A DNA stretch of 64,000 bases. It comes from Campylobacter corcagiensis. Its GTDB lineage: Bacteria > Campylobacterota > Campylobacteria > Campylobacterales > Campylobacteraceae. Positions 1 to 8,374 of this stretch are shown here, piece by piece (within the stretch, counting starts at the first letter, position 1; each line of letters begins with the position of its first letter). The notes under the pieces are model-generated. The model had not been told where the DNA came from. It did not search any database and worked only from the letters and a program-made list of their open reading frames with translations. Location of the stretch: positions 682,001-746,000 of the forward strand of contig NZ_CP053842.1 in NCBI RefSeq assembly GCF_013201645.1, in the 5' to 3' direction. The position numbers were made by a program, and so were the translations under genes.

Positions 1-331
1 TTTGTGGTGGAGTAGTAGAGTCTTTTTTTGGATTCTGGTCTTGGGTTGGTTGGGCGTTGGAGTTACCCCAATTGACTCTAGGGCTTTGTTTTTCTATTTC
101 GTCAAGCTTATCGAATCTATTATAATCATCAACTTTTCTATTTTTTAAAGTATTTTTTGAATCTTTTATTGTTGGATTACCAATTCCATCCACACCAGGT
201 AAATATTTATCGAAAACTCCTGTTGTAATATCTATTGCATCATCAGCCCAATCTCTTTCGTTTTCTCCGCTAGGGTTTGTGTTCTTTATCTGTTCATCAG
301 CATGTTCAGTTTTCTTTTTTAAGTTAGCCAT
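1..331 (-). CDS. Hydrophilic protein of unknown function, C-terminus cut by window edge
   Basis: An open minus-strand frame starts with ATG at 329-331 and runs off the left edge (about 110 codons visible). A strong AGGAG ribosome binding site lies just upstream. The visible part is charged and Gly/Asn/Asp-rich, then becomes Pro/Gln/Asn-rich (around QPTQDQNPKKD). It has no signal peptide or membrane segment. Its start overlaps the last codons of the ankyrin-type gene upstream by 8 bp (ATGGCTAA), so the two are probably translationally coupled. I do not recognise the family. Cytosolic delivery as a secreted substrate is conceivable but not shown. Confidence 0.6.
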   Translation of the reverse strand, partial: MANLKKKTEHADEQIKNTNPSGENERDWADDAIDITTGVFDKYLPGVDGIGNPTIKDSKNTLKNRKVDDYNRFDKLDEIEKQSPRVNWGNSNAQPTQDQNPKKDSTTPPQ

Positions 332-1186
332 TGTCAATCTCCTTTATTAATATATTTTTAAGTCTTAAGTTTTTTGTTAAATTCTGAAATTTTAAAAGTC
401 TATTTATAGCGTCATCAACTCTATCGTTTCTATTTTTAAGATGTTTTATAGATAAGCTTAAATAATCAAGTTCATTATCTAAAGCCAGCTGATACTTTTT
501 TGAGTTTAAAAGAGCTAGTTGTTCATCCGTAAGATGAAAATTATCAATACTAAAATACTTAGTTTTTTCATAAAATGGAACTAAAATATTGTAAGCTATA
601 TCTATAATTAGAGCATCATTTACTATTGCTCCATTTTTAATGTAGCACTCAAAAAGATTTTTTTATTATGTTTATGTGCTAAAGTAAGAACAGTTGTTTG
701 ATAATCATTATAATCCAAATTTATATCTATCTTATCAATATTTTTATTTACAAAGTCAATCAAATACTCTTCATTAAGTGCTATGGTGGCATGTTGTATA
801 AGCGTAAGTTGTGTATCAAGCACTTCGTAATTTAAATCAGCACCCTTCTCAACCAGATGATCAAAAAACTCATAATGGTTTACTTTTTCTGTTTTTTTAA
901 AAAGTTTATTTTTTGCAATAATTTCATCTATAGATTCAGCAAATACAATTGCATGCTCTAGCGGTCTTAAACCCTCACTATCGGTAGCATTTATAAGATT
1001 GGGGTATTTATTTAAAATTTCTATAAATTTATCATAATTTGCATAATTGATGGTTTTGTTTAGTTCATCAACTTGTTTAGTTAAATTTTGGTTTTGCAGT
1101 GTTGTATTATCATCTTTTACTTCATCTGCAAAGACAAAATTTAATGTTAAAAATAAAAAGAGTATTGCTTTAAAAATTTGCTTCAC
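324..1186 (-). pseudogene. Secreted ankyrin-repeat-like protein, frameshifted at a T7 tract
   Basis: The 5' part (623-1186) encodes a Sec signal peptide (MKQIFKAILFLFLTLNFVFA) followed by ankyrin-like helices with typical phrases such as PLEHAI and LVEKGADLNYE. That frame ends at 623. The other frame carries on to a stop at 324-326 and reads NLFECYIKNGAIVNDA, a further ankyrin-like unit followed by a charged helical tail. Adding one base to the T7 tract at 658-664 (A7 on the coding strand) joins the two frames into one protein of about 287 residues. The end overlaps the next gene's start by 8 bp. It may be a sequencing under-call, a phase-variable tract or a decayed gene. The product would be periplasmic. 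Confidence 0.65.
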
Positions 1187-1391
1187 ATTCTTTCCTTTTG
1201 TAAAATTCTATTTTTGTTTTAATAATTTACGCCACAAATTTATAACTTTTAAAATTATAAATCTTTTTAGTTATTAACTAGTTATTTTTGCTAACTTTTT
1301 AAAATTTTGTATAAATTTATCTATTTTCGTAATTAATACTATTTTACTTAATCTTTATTAAGTTTCCACACTATGATTAAATTTATTAAAA

Positions 1392-1917
1392 TTAGTACTG
1401 GAAAAGCAAACTTTTTAAAATACTATTTGTATCTAGCCTTTCTTTATAATCATAATCAACTAGTACATTTCCTTTTTCATCAACTACTTTATCGGCACTC
1501 ATCTTATAAGTAGGAGAATTTGAATAAACTATCACCTTTTTATTATATAAATTTGGTGTTATATTTTTATCAACGCTTGGAGAATGCCAAAATTTAACTA
1601 TTTTACCATCGTTTGTCTGCAAGTAAAGTAGCTATCTCTGCCACGACGTCCAAAATCTGAGGCAGCGTCAACTTTTTTTACAATACCTATTGTTTTGTAA
1701 AGATTGGTTTCTGGTTTTAGCTTAATGCTGATTATGCTTAAAAAATATAAAAAACCAAATATAAAAGCAATGCACATAAAAACTGATGAAAGCCCATTTT
1801 TTGTGGACTTTGGATTTAAAACTCTTTCAAAAAATCTTAAATAAATTTCTGTTTTTTAAATTCTTTTATAAATTCTAATTTTTTTAAATAATTTATTTCT
1901 TTTTCAAAAATATTCAT
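1392..1917 (-). pseudogene. Small single-pass membrane protein (DUF3592-like), two frameshifts
   Basis: Three consecutive minus-strand frames make one plausible protein of about 175 residues. The start is ATG at 915-917 of the second kilobase (1915-1917), with an AAGGA site upstream. The first frame ends after 26 codons. Adding one base at the T6 tract 1852-1857 leads into a frame with a membrane segment (SSVFMCIAFIFGFLYFLS). Adding one base at the AAA of 1625-1627 then leads into QTNDGKIVKFWHSP and on to the stop at 1392. The layout (one membrane helix, then a small soluble domain beginning TIGIVKKV) recalls DUF3592 proteins, but I cannot confirm the family. The conserved look of all three pieces argues for recent damage or base-calling error. 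Confidence 0.55.
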
Positions 1918-2185
1918 CTCATTCCTTATTTTCACCCTAAATTTATTTGAATTTAAAAACCATAGCTATATTTTTTATTACTACCATTTTAAATTTTAAT
2001 CTTATTAATGGAATATATTTTAAATTTGTGTATTCTACATCTTTAAATCTTAAAATAATTTTTAGTAGGTATTTAGATTTTTAAATACACAATTTACTTT
2101 TATTTTTGCTATTTTATTGCTTTAAATTTAAGATAAAATTTAGAAATAATACATAAAATTTTAAATTTATTAGTAGGTTAACTTT

Positions 2186-2908
2186 ATGGATGCTGTTATG
2201 AGAAATCAAGAAAATTTAAGTAATAAGAGTTTAAGCAAGAGAGATTATGATAAAGACCCAATTATTATAGAAAATAATGCTATTTTAATAAATTTTATAG
2301 CTCTTATCATTGGAGTATTTTTTATAGCATTCGCATTTATATTTTTTAAATTTAATGAGAGCGTAAATTCATCCTTTGGTTCACTTACTGGTTTGGTGGC
2401 TGTTTTAACGGCGTTTTTTAATAGAAAAAGTAGCAAAATTATTATAAAAGATAAACATATAAAATTCATAGATAAAAATTTGGAAAAAGAAATTATTATA
2501 AACAAACACTTAAAAATTTACCAAACAACTGATACAAGAACTACTTCTATAAAAAAAGATGAGGATGGATTTTATATAGTTATGGCAATTGCTATTTTTT
2601 GGGCTTTAATAGTTTTAGTAACTAATAGAACTTATGGTTTATTCTTTATAATTTTTTTTATTTTTATGATTTATACTATTTTATATCTGCCTAGTTTGAT
2701 TTTTCAAATTCTAACAAATAAAAGCGTAAAAAATCTAAAATTTTATGGAAATATTTTGATATGGAAATTTAAATTTGTACAAGAGTATGAGTATATTAAC
2801 ATACTTCCTAGTTATAAACAAAGGCTTGAAGTAAGGGATTATTTTTTAGAAAAATTAGAAATTGATGTAGATAAAACTCCTAAAATAAAAAATATTTTTA
2901 AAATTTAA
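2186..2908 (+). CDS. Multi-pass membrane protein of unknown function
   Basis: This is a 240-residue protein with two hydrophobic segments near residues 35-75 and two more near 125-180. A basic stretch between them is predicted cytosolic, and the C-terminal tail is soluble and charged. The gene stands alone, with 268 bp of AT-rich DNA upstream and a tRNA downstream on the other strand. An AGTAGG sequence sits about 8 nt before the chosen ATG; a second ATG lies four codons later. I do not recognise the family. It sits at the edge of the accessory block of broken genes. Confidence 0.6.
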   Translation: MDAVMRNQENLSNKSLSKRDYDKDPIIIENNAILINFIALIIGVFFIAFAFIFFKFNESVNSSFGSLTGLVAVLTAFFNRKSSKIIIKDKHIKFIDKNLEKEIIINKHLKIYQTTDTRTTSIKKDEDGFYIVMAIAIFWALIVLVTNRTYGLFFIIFFIFMIYTILYLPSLIFQILTNKSVKNLKFYGNILIWKFKFVQEYEYINILPSYKQRLEVRDYFLEKLEIDVDKTPKIKNIFKI

Positions 2909-3015
2909 CAATAAATACAAATTTATATTTTTATTTTTATACATAAGGTTGTTTGTTATTATATATGTTTATTTTATTTTTATTGATAGTTTATAAAAAT
3001 TTAAAATAACTTCCA

Positions 3016-3101
3016 TGGTACCCAAGGTCGGACTCGAACCGACACAGAGTTTCCTCTACCAGATTTTGAGTCTAGCGTGTCTACCATTTCACCACTTGGG
3101 C
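3016..3101 (-). tRNA. tRNA-Leu (anticodon CAA)
   Basis: The reverse complement folds into an 86-nt cloverleaf with a long variable arm, as expected for tRNA-Leu. The acceptor arms are GCCCAAG and CTTGGGT, the anticodon loop is CTCAAAA, the T-loop is GGTTCGAGTCC, and the 3' CCA is encoded. Confidence 0.95.
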
Positions 3102-3205
3102 TAAAAAACAATCCGAGATTATACAAAATTTTAGATTAAAATTAGCTAAAAATTTATTTATAATAACAGTTATTATTTTAATGTATTTCATTGTTTCCGT
3201 TTGGT

Positions 3206-3213
3206 TATACAAT
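3206..3213 (+). promoter_or_regulatory. Candidate -10 element for the phoX-like gene
   Basis: TATACAAT lies about 30 nt before the start codon, downstream of a T-rich stretch. Campylobacter housekeeping promoters depend on the -10 and often lack a clear -35. A CAGGAG ribosome binding site follows at 3231-3236. Confidence 0.5.
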
Positions 3214-3242
3214 TCTTTTCTATTTTTTAACAGGAGTATATA

Positions 3243-4991
3243 ATGAAAAAATTTCTTTTTCTTGCACTATCAGGCATGAGCGTTTTTGCTAGTGATGCAC
3301 TTACGAGTATTGAATTTAGCGAGGTAAAAGTTCCAATGACTGATGATGAAAAAAGAGGCATTGGTGCTAGCGATACAGTTAAGGTAAATGGCAAAGAGTA
3401 TAAAATAGGCTTTAATACCATTATGCGCTCAGGCGATAAAGTTGGTGATGGCGTTTTTGGTGCTTTATATGATAAAAATGGCAAACTTATAACAACAAAA
3501 GATGGAAGTCCTAGAATTTCTGATGATAATGACTTTTCTTCACTTTTAACTTATAAAGATAAAATTTTTATGATTTCTCATTTTGAGACAAGACCAGCAG
3601 CTATGTATATAACAGAGCTAAGTCAAGATGAAAATGGAAAACTAACAGCAGTTAATACAAAAAACATTGATTTTTCTGAATTTGGAGGGCTTTGGGTTCC
3701 ATGTGCTGGTTCAGTAAGTCCTTGGGGAACACACTTAGGAAGTGAAGAGTATGAACCAGATGCTAGAACAGTAAAAGAAGATGGTTCAAATGGTGAATAT
3801 TCTGATCTTATGGGCGAGTATTTTGGTGGAGATTTAACAAAAGTTAATCCATATGCTTATGGTTATATCCCAGAGATAAAAATCACTAGTGAAAATGGTG
3901 ATGTAGAGGTTACAAAACACTATACTATGGGTAGAATGGCACATGAGCTATCTTACGTGCTTCCTGATAAAAAAACTGTTTTATTAAGCGATGATGGTAC
4001 AAATGTCTCTTTATTTATGTTTATAGCTGATAAAGAAGAAGATTTAAGTGCTGGAACACTTTATGCAGCAAAATGGAATCAAACAGATGATAAAAATGGC
4101 GGAACTGCTGATTTGGAGTGGATTAGCCTAGGACATGCAACAAATTCAGAGATTCAAAAAGCTATAAATGATGGCGTTAAATTTGGCGATATGTTTGAAG
4201 TAGCTGATTTTAAAGATGATACTTGCCCAGCTGGATTTACTCCTACAAAAGCAAATGCTGACTCTAACCAAGACACTGAGCCTGAGTGTATAAAGCTAAA
4301 AGATGGCATGGAAAAAATAGCTAGTAGATTAGAGTCAAGAAGAGTTGCGGCTATAAAAGGTGCTACAACTGAATTTAGAAAGATGGAAGGTATTACATAC
4401 AACAACAATCTTAATGAAGTTTATATTGGAATGAGTGAGATTAATAAAGGTATGGAAAGCTTTAAATCAAAAGGTAAAGATAGCAATAAATACGATGTTA
4501 AAGGTCAAGACCATATCAGACTTCCTCACAACACTTGTGGAACTGTATATAAACTAAGCCTAGTTGAAAATGAAAAAATCGGTTCAAAATATGTTCCAAG
4601 CGTAATGAAAGGTATGGTATCAGGAAAATATAGCGACACAGGTGATAAACTAAATACTTGTGATTTAAATGGTTTAGCAAATCCTGATAATGTTACTTAC
4701 ATAAACAATACCGGAACACTGATAATCGGCGAAGATACAGGCTCAGGTCATCAAAATGATGCTATTTGGTCATACAATATAGCACAAGATAAGCTAACTA
4801 GAATTTTTACAACTCCTTATGGAAGCGAAACAACATCACCATACTACTACAACAATATCGGTGGTTTTGGTTATATAACTGCAGTTATTCAACACCCATA
4901 TGGTGAGAGTGATGAGGATAAACTTTCAAATCCACAAGATGCAAGAGCATACACAGGATATATCGGACCACTTCCTGTAATTACAAAATAA
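3243..4991 (+). CDS. PhoX-family (DUF839) alkaline phosphatase-like protein, Sec-type signal
   Basis: This 582-residue exported protein has PhoX/DUF839 hallmarks: a long beta-propeller-like body and recurring phrases such as GGLWVPCAGSVSPWGTHLGS, EEYEPDAR and GYIPEI. PhoX enzymes are calcium/iron phosphomonoesterases of the periplasm. The signal peptide (MKKFLFLALSGMSVFASDA) has no twin-arginine motif, whereas the C. jejuni PhoX I know of is Tat-exported, so cofactor loading may differ. It has a good CAGGAG site and its own promoter and terminator. The dihaem cytochrome gene follows after 71 bp. Activity cannot be read from sequence; it could be another DUF839 enzyme. Confidence 0.75.
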   Translation: MKKFLFLALSGMSVFASDALTSIEFSEVKVPMTDDEKRGIGASDTVKVNGKEYKIGFNTIMRSGDKVGDGVFGALYDKNGKLITTKDGSPRISDDNDFSSLLTYKDKIFMISHFETRPAAMYITELSQDENGKLTAVNTKNIDFSEFGGLWVPCAGSVSPWGTHLGSEEYEPDARTVKEDGSNGEYSDLMGEYFGGDLTKVNPYAYGYIPEIKITSENGDVEVTKHYTMGRMAHELSYVLPDKKTVLLSDDGTNVSLFMFIADKEEDLSAGTLYAAKWNQTDDKNGGTADLEWISLGHATNSEIQKAINDGVKFGDMFEVADFKDDTCPAGFTPTKANADSNQDTEPECIKLKDGMEKIASRLESRRVAAIKGATTEFRKMEGITYNNNLNEVYIGMSEINKGMESFKSKGKDSNKYDVKGQDHIRLPHNTCGTVYKLSLVENEKIGSKYVPSVMKGMVSGKYSDTGDKLNTCDLNGLANPDNVTYINNTGTLIIGEDTGSGHQNDAIWSYNIAQDKLTRIFTTPYGSETTSPYYYNNIGGFGYITAVIQHPYGESDEDKLSNPQDARAYTGYIGPLPVITK

Positions 4992-5017
4992 TTTTACACA
5001 AAAATTTATACTCTTAT

Positions 5018-5045
5018 AGCCTACTTATTTGAGTAGGCTTTTGTT
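5018..5045 (+). terminator. Rho-independent terminator after the phoX-like gene
   Basis: AGCCTACT (5018-5025) pairs perfectly with AGTAGGCT (5032-5039) across a 6-nt loop and is followed by TTTGTT. It lies only 18 nt before the start codon of the next gene, so it may attenuate rather than isolate that gene. Confidence 0.75.
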
Positions 5046-5062
5046 ATTTAAAAGGAGATTTT

Positions 5063-6811
5063 ATGAAAAAAAGTTTGATTTTATTAAATTTGCTTTTTAT
5101 CAATTCTTTTGCGGTTGACATAATAAGTAAAGAGATTATCAACTCAGATAACTCTTATGTTTCATCGCAGTGTTATACAAAAACTATCGATGAAGATAAT
5201 CCAAAAATCATCTCAAATCCTTGTTTTACTTGCCATAGTCTAAATAAAGAGCCAAATTTTACTTATGAGGATTATGATGTTCAAGAAAGTTATGACTTTC
5301 CACTTCCTGCTACTAAAAATCCTTTTACAAATTTATTTGTAGATAGAAGTGAAGATATTGCTAAAATTAGCGATGATGAAATTTTAAAATATGTTAAAAC
5401 TGATAACTATAAAGATGAAAATGGCGAGATTATTTTAGCTAAAAAGTTAAAAAATTTAGATAAAAGTTGGGATTATAACAAAAATGGAATTTGGGATGGA
5501 TATATACCAGATTGTGAATATAGCTTTGATAATGAGGGTTTTGATAGAACAAAAGATGGCGGATATACAGGCTGGAGAGCTTTTGGGTATTATCCATTTT
5601 TAGGGACTTTTTGGCCAACTAATGGAAATACTGATGATGTTTTGATTCGTTTGCCTGAAATTTTTACTCAAGATGAAAATGCTAAATTTGACCTTGAAAT
5701 TTATAAGATAAATTTGCTTATAGTTGAGAGTTTGATAAAGCAAGAAAGTGTAAAAACTTTTGATATAGATGAGAGTAAATATGGCGTTGACTTAAATCAA
5801 AATGGCAAATTTGATATCGCAAATGAGATAGTTTTTAAATGGAATAAGCCTGATTATGATTTAATGAACGAAAAGCTTTCAAATTTTAGTATGAGTTATG
5901 TTGGGCTTGCAAAAAATTTGCTTATAGAAAATGAAGTAAATATTGCTCCTGGGCTTTATCCTGTAGGAACTGAGTTTTTACACTCTGTTAGATATATAGA
6001 TGTAAATGGCGATAAAACAGGCATGGCAAAAAGAATGAAAGAGCTTAGATATGGTGTAAAAAGCTATTGGCAAAGCTATGGGGATTTATCAGACACTGGT
6101 GCAGCTGTCGTAAAAGAAAAAAGTGATTTTCCTGATAGAATAGATCAGTATATCGGAAATGTAGAAGTTGGGCTAAATAATGATAGGGGTTGGTTTTTTC
6201 AAGCTTTTATAGAGGATAAAGATGGCGAACTTAGACCACAAAACTATGAAGAAACTCTATTTTGCATGGGTTGTCACTCAAATATAGGGGCAACGGCTGA
6301 TTCAACTTTTGTTTTTCAGCGTAAATTTGGAGATGATGAGTTTCAAAATGGTTGGTTTCACTGGAGCCAAAAAGATTTTTCTGGCATAAAAGATATGGTT
6401 TTAGAAGATGGCGAGGGTGAATATGCTAAATATTTAGCTTTAAATAACGCTGGAGATGAGTTTAGATCAAATACCGAAATAGTTGAAAAATTCTTTGTAG
6501 AGGGTTGGAAAAACAACCATGAGATGATAGAAAAAGAGTATGCTTTAAATCAAAAAACTCCAGGTTTAAAAATGGATAGAAGTTGGAAATTAAAAGCTGA
6601 TGCTATGGAAATTTTAAAAAATGACATTAGCTATCTTTTAATGCCAAGTGCAAAAAGAGCTATAAAACTCAACAAAGCATATAAAGCTGTAGTTGATGAA
6701 CAAAGCTATATCTTTGGTAGAGATGTAAATATAAAACCATCAAAAAATGTCCACAAAGAAGTAGAACAAGGCGAAAGTACAGGAATAAAAGCGTTTTTAT
6801 ATGAGTATTAA
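5063..6811 (+). CDS. Periplasmic dihaem c-type cytochrome, unknown substrate
   Basis: This is a 582-residue protein with a short Sec signal (MKKSLILLNLLFINSFA) and two haem c motifs, CFTCH at residues 54-58 and CMGCH at about 401-405. It also has acidic segments (DYNKNGIWDGYIPDCE; DLNQNGKFD) that look like calcium-binding loops. The large middle part matches no oxidase or peroxidase motif that I recognise. It lies directly downstream of the phoX-like gene, separated by a terminator and with its own AAAGGAG site. The pairing suggests a shared periplasmic process, but the reaction is unknown. The downstream terminator is shared with hup on the other strand. Confidence 0.7.
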   Translation: MKKSLILLNLLFINSFAVDIISKEIINSDNSYVSSQCYTKTIDEDNPKIISNPCFTCHSLNKEPNFTYEDYDVQESYDFPLPATKNPFTNLFVDRSEDIAKISDDEILKYVKTDNYKDENGEIILAKKLKNLDKSWDYNKNGIWDGYIPDCEYSFDNEGFDRTKDGGYTGWRAFGYYPFLGTFWPTNGNTDDVLIRLPEIFTQDENAKFDLEIYKINLLIVESLIKQESVKTFDIDESKYGVDLNQNGKFDIANEIVFKWNKPDYDLMNEKLSNFSMSYVGLAKNLLIENEVNIAPGLYPVGTEFLHSVRYIDVNGDKTGMAKRMKELRYGVKSYWQSYGDLSDTGAAVVKEKSDFPDRIDQYIGNVEVGLNNDRGWFFQAFIEDKDGELRPQNYEETLFCMGCHSNIGATADSTFVFQRKFGDDEFQNGWFHWSQKDFSGIKDMVLEDGEGEYAKYLALNNAGDEFRSNTEIVEKFFVEGWKNNHEMIEKEYALNQKTPGLKMDRSWKLKADAMEILKNDISYLLMPSAKRAIKLNKAYKAVVDEQSYIFGRDVNIKPSKNVHKEVEQGESTGIKAFLYEY

Positions 6812-6827
6812 GTGATATAAATTTAAA

Positions 6828-6850
6828 AAGCCTAGTTAAAAACTAGGCTT
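6828..6850. terminator. Bidirectional terminator between the cytochrome gene and hup
   Basis: AAGCCTAG (6828-6835) pairs with CTAGGCTT (6843-6850). An A-run lies on the left and a T-containing flank on the right, so the hairpin can serve both convergent genes. Confidence 0.75.
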
Positions 6851-6854
6851 AAAA

Positions 6855-7151
6855 TTATTTCTTTTTAATCTTTTTTGAAGCAGCAACTGCATCTTTAAGT
6901 TGTTTACCAACTTTAAATTTAACTACATTTGTAGCTGGAGATTTGTAAGTTTTATCAGTTCCTGGAACTTTACCCTCTCTAGCAGCTCTTGTAGCAACAT
7001 CAAAAGAACCAAAACCTATAAAGCTAATTGAGTCACCATTTACTAGGCACTCTTTTGTAACTTCTAGGGCTGCATCAACAACACTTTCTGTATCTTTTTT
7101 AGTTAAACCAGCTTTTTCAGCAACTGCAGCTATAAATTCAGCTTTTTTCAT
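6855..7151 (-). CDS. hup: HU-family DNA-binding protein
   Basis: This is a 98-residue HU/IHF-type histone-like protein that bends and compacts DNA as a dimer. The core reads KAEFIAAVAEKAGLTKKD with the GFGSFDVATRAAREGKVPG beta-arm region, and the C-terminus is Lys-rich. The start is the ATG at 7149-7151, preceded by AAAGGA. Open frame exists further upstream, but it would extend into the promoter and lacks HU similarity. The gene is monocistronic. Confidence 0.95.
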   Translation of the reverse strand: MKKAEFIAAVAEKAGLTKKDTESVVDAALEVTKECLVNGDSISFIGFGSFDVATRAAREGKVPGTDKTYKSPATNVVKFKVGKQLKDAVAASKKIKKK

Positions 7152-7182
7152 AAAGTATCCTTTTAATGAGATTTGCAGGGTT

Positions 7183-7190
7183 ATTTTACA
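7183..7190 (-). promoter_or_regulatory. Extended -10 promoter of hup
   Basis: The minus strand reads TGTAAAAT here, an extended -10 element about 32 nt upstream of the hup start codon. Confidence 0.5.
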
Positions 7191-7330
7191 ATACTTTTGG
7201 TAAAAAAACAATGGTTTTACCCCTAAAATTAGCTATTTCTATCTAAAATCGTTTAAAATTTAGAAATTTTTTCAAAAAATATGGATATTTATCTTAAAAT
7301 TTTCTTATATACTGTATGAAATTGTTAATG

Positions 7331-8062
7331 TTATCTTATTTTGTATGTTATCTCTGTTTTATTTGACTGTTTTTTTATCTCTTTAATTGATAAGTTTTCA
7401 ACCTTTAAATCCTGAAATTCATCTAAGGATTTTATATTTGCTTTTGCTATCTCTTTTAAAACAGCTCCACGGTAAAATTTTGCCCAGTGGCTTACTATTT
7501 TTTCATCTTTTATAAATTTAAGCGTTATAAATGGCTTTTTGATACTATAAAATTTCTCATAAAAAGAGGCTCTTAAATCTAAAATTTCATCTTCTTTAAG
7601 GTACTCATCTAAAAATTTACCTAAATTTCTACCATAGTAAATTTCAGGTTTTAAGCCCAAAAAAGATGCACCTTGCTTAAATTTATACTCGGGTATTATA
7701 TCTTTAGCTCTTAATACTCCATATAAATTTGAAAAAATAAGCACATTTTCATCTATATAATTTTTAGCCATTTGGTCTAAATTTTGGTACTTTAAGGCAT
7801 CATATGCTACTCCAGTGTAGCGTTTTATTGCTTTTAGTCCGGTTTTAGATTTATAAGAGAATTTAAATCTTTGAGCATCGCTTAAGTTTTTAATGCCAAA
7901 AAATTTTGATAGCTCATCAATACTTGAGGATTTAATGAAATCATCATATTTAGATAAAAATTCCTCTCTTAAATTTAGGCCAAATATGAGATTTTCTACG
8001 CTAAATTTAGTATCTCCAACATCACTTCTTTTGGTTTCACTTGGAGAGAATAGTATCTTCAT
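7331..8062 (-). CDS. yaaA: YaaA-family peroxide-stress protein (UPF0246)
   Basis: This is a 243-residue protein that starts MKILFSPSETKR, the YaaA/DUF328 N-terminal signature. It has the family's YTGVAYDAL and NLYGVLRA-type motifs and ends with a Lys-rich tail. In E. coli YaaA limits intracellular iron and protects DNA during peroxide stress, and the fold binds DNA. It is a stand-alone gene between hup and tRNA-Arg. The family call is firm; the physiological role here is inferred. Confidence 0.88.
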   Translation of the reverse strand: MKILFSPSETKRSDVGDTKFSVENLIFGLNLREEFLSKYDDFIKSSSIDELSKFFGIKNLSDAQRFKFSYKSKTGLKAIKRYTGVAYDALKYQNLDQMAKNYIDENVLIFSNLYGVLRAKDIIPEYKFKQGASFLGLKPEIYYGRNLGKFLDEYLKEDEILDLRASFYEKFYSIKKPFITLKFIKDEKIVSHWAKFYRGAVLKEIAKANIKSLDEFQDLKVENLSIKEIKKQSNKTEITYKIR

Positions 8063-8157
8063 AATATTTCCTTATTTTCATAATGTTTTTATTTAGCACT
8101 ACAATTGATTTTTAAAGCAATATAAAACGCCATTATAAGGGAGTTTTAAAAAAATAG

Positions 8158-8234
8158 TGGTACGCCCTAGAAGATTCGAACCTCTGACCTCTTGAACCGC
8201 AATCAAGTGCTCTATCCAGCTGAGCTAAGGACGC
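8158..8234 (-). tRNA. tRNA-Arg (anticodon GCG)
   Basis: This is a 77-nt cloverleaf on the minus strand with acceptor arms GCGTCCT and AGGGCGT, anticodon stem CTTGA/TCAAG, loop TTGCGGT, T-loop TTCGAAT and an encoded CCA. The anticodon is GCG, with G at the wobble position rather than the A (inosine) usual in many bacteria. Confidence 0.93.
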
Positions 8235-8330
8235 ATTAAGCAAAAGTAAGGCTAGAATTATACTCAAAGCAAGCTTAAATTTAGCAAAAATATATCAAAT
8301 TTAGAAATTTATACTTTTTTTAATCAAATT

Positions 8331-8336
8331 TATAAT
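8331..8336 (+). promoter_or_regulatory. Consensus -10 (TATAAT) upstream of pycA
   Basis: A perfect TATAAT lies 39 nt before the start codon, after a T-rich run. It probably drives pycA, the 56-aa ORF, bpt and the genes behind them. Confidence 0.6.
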
Positions 8337-8374
8337 ACCATTATCATTTTATATTGATTCAAAAAGGTCGCAAA

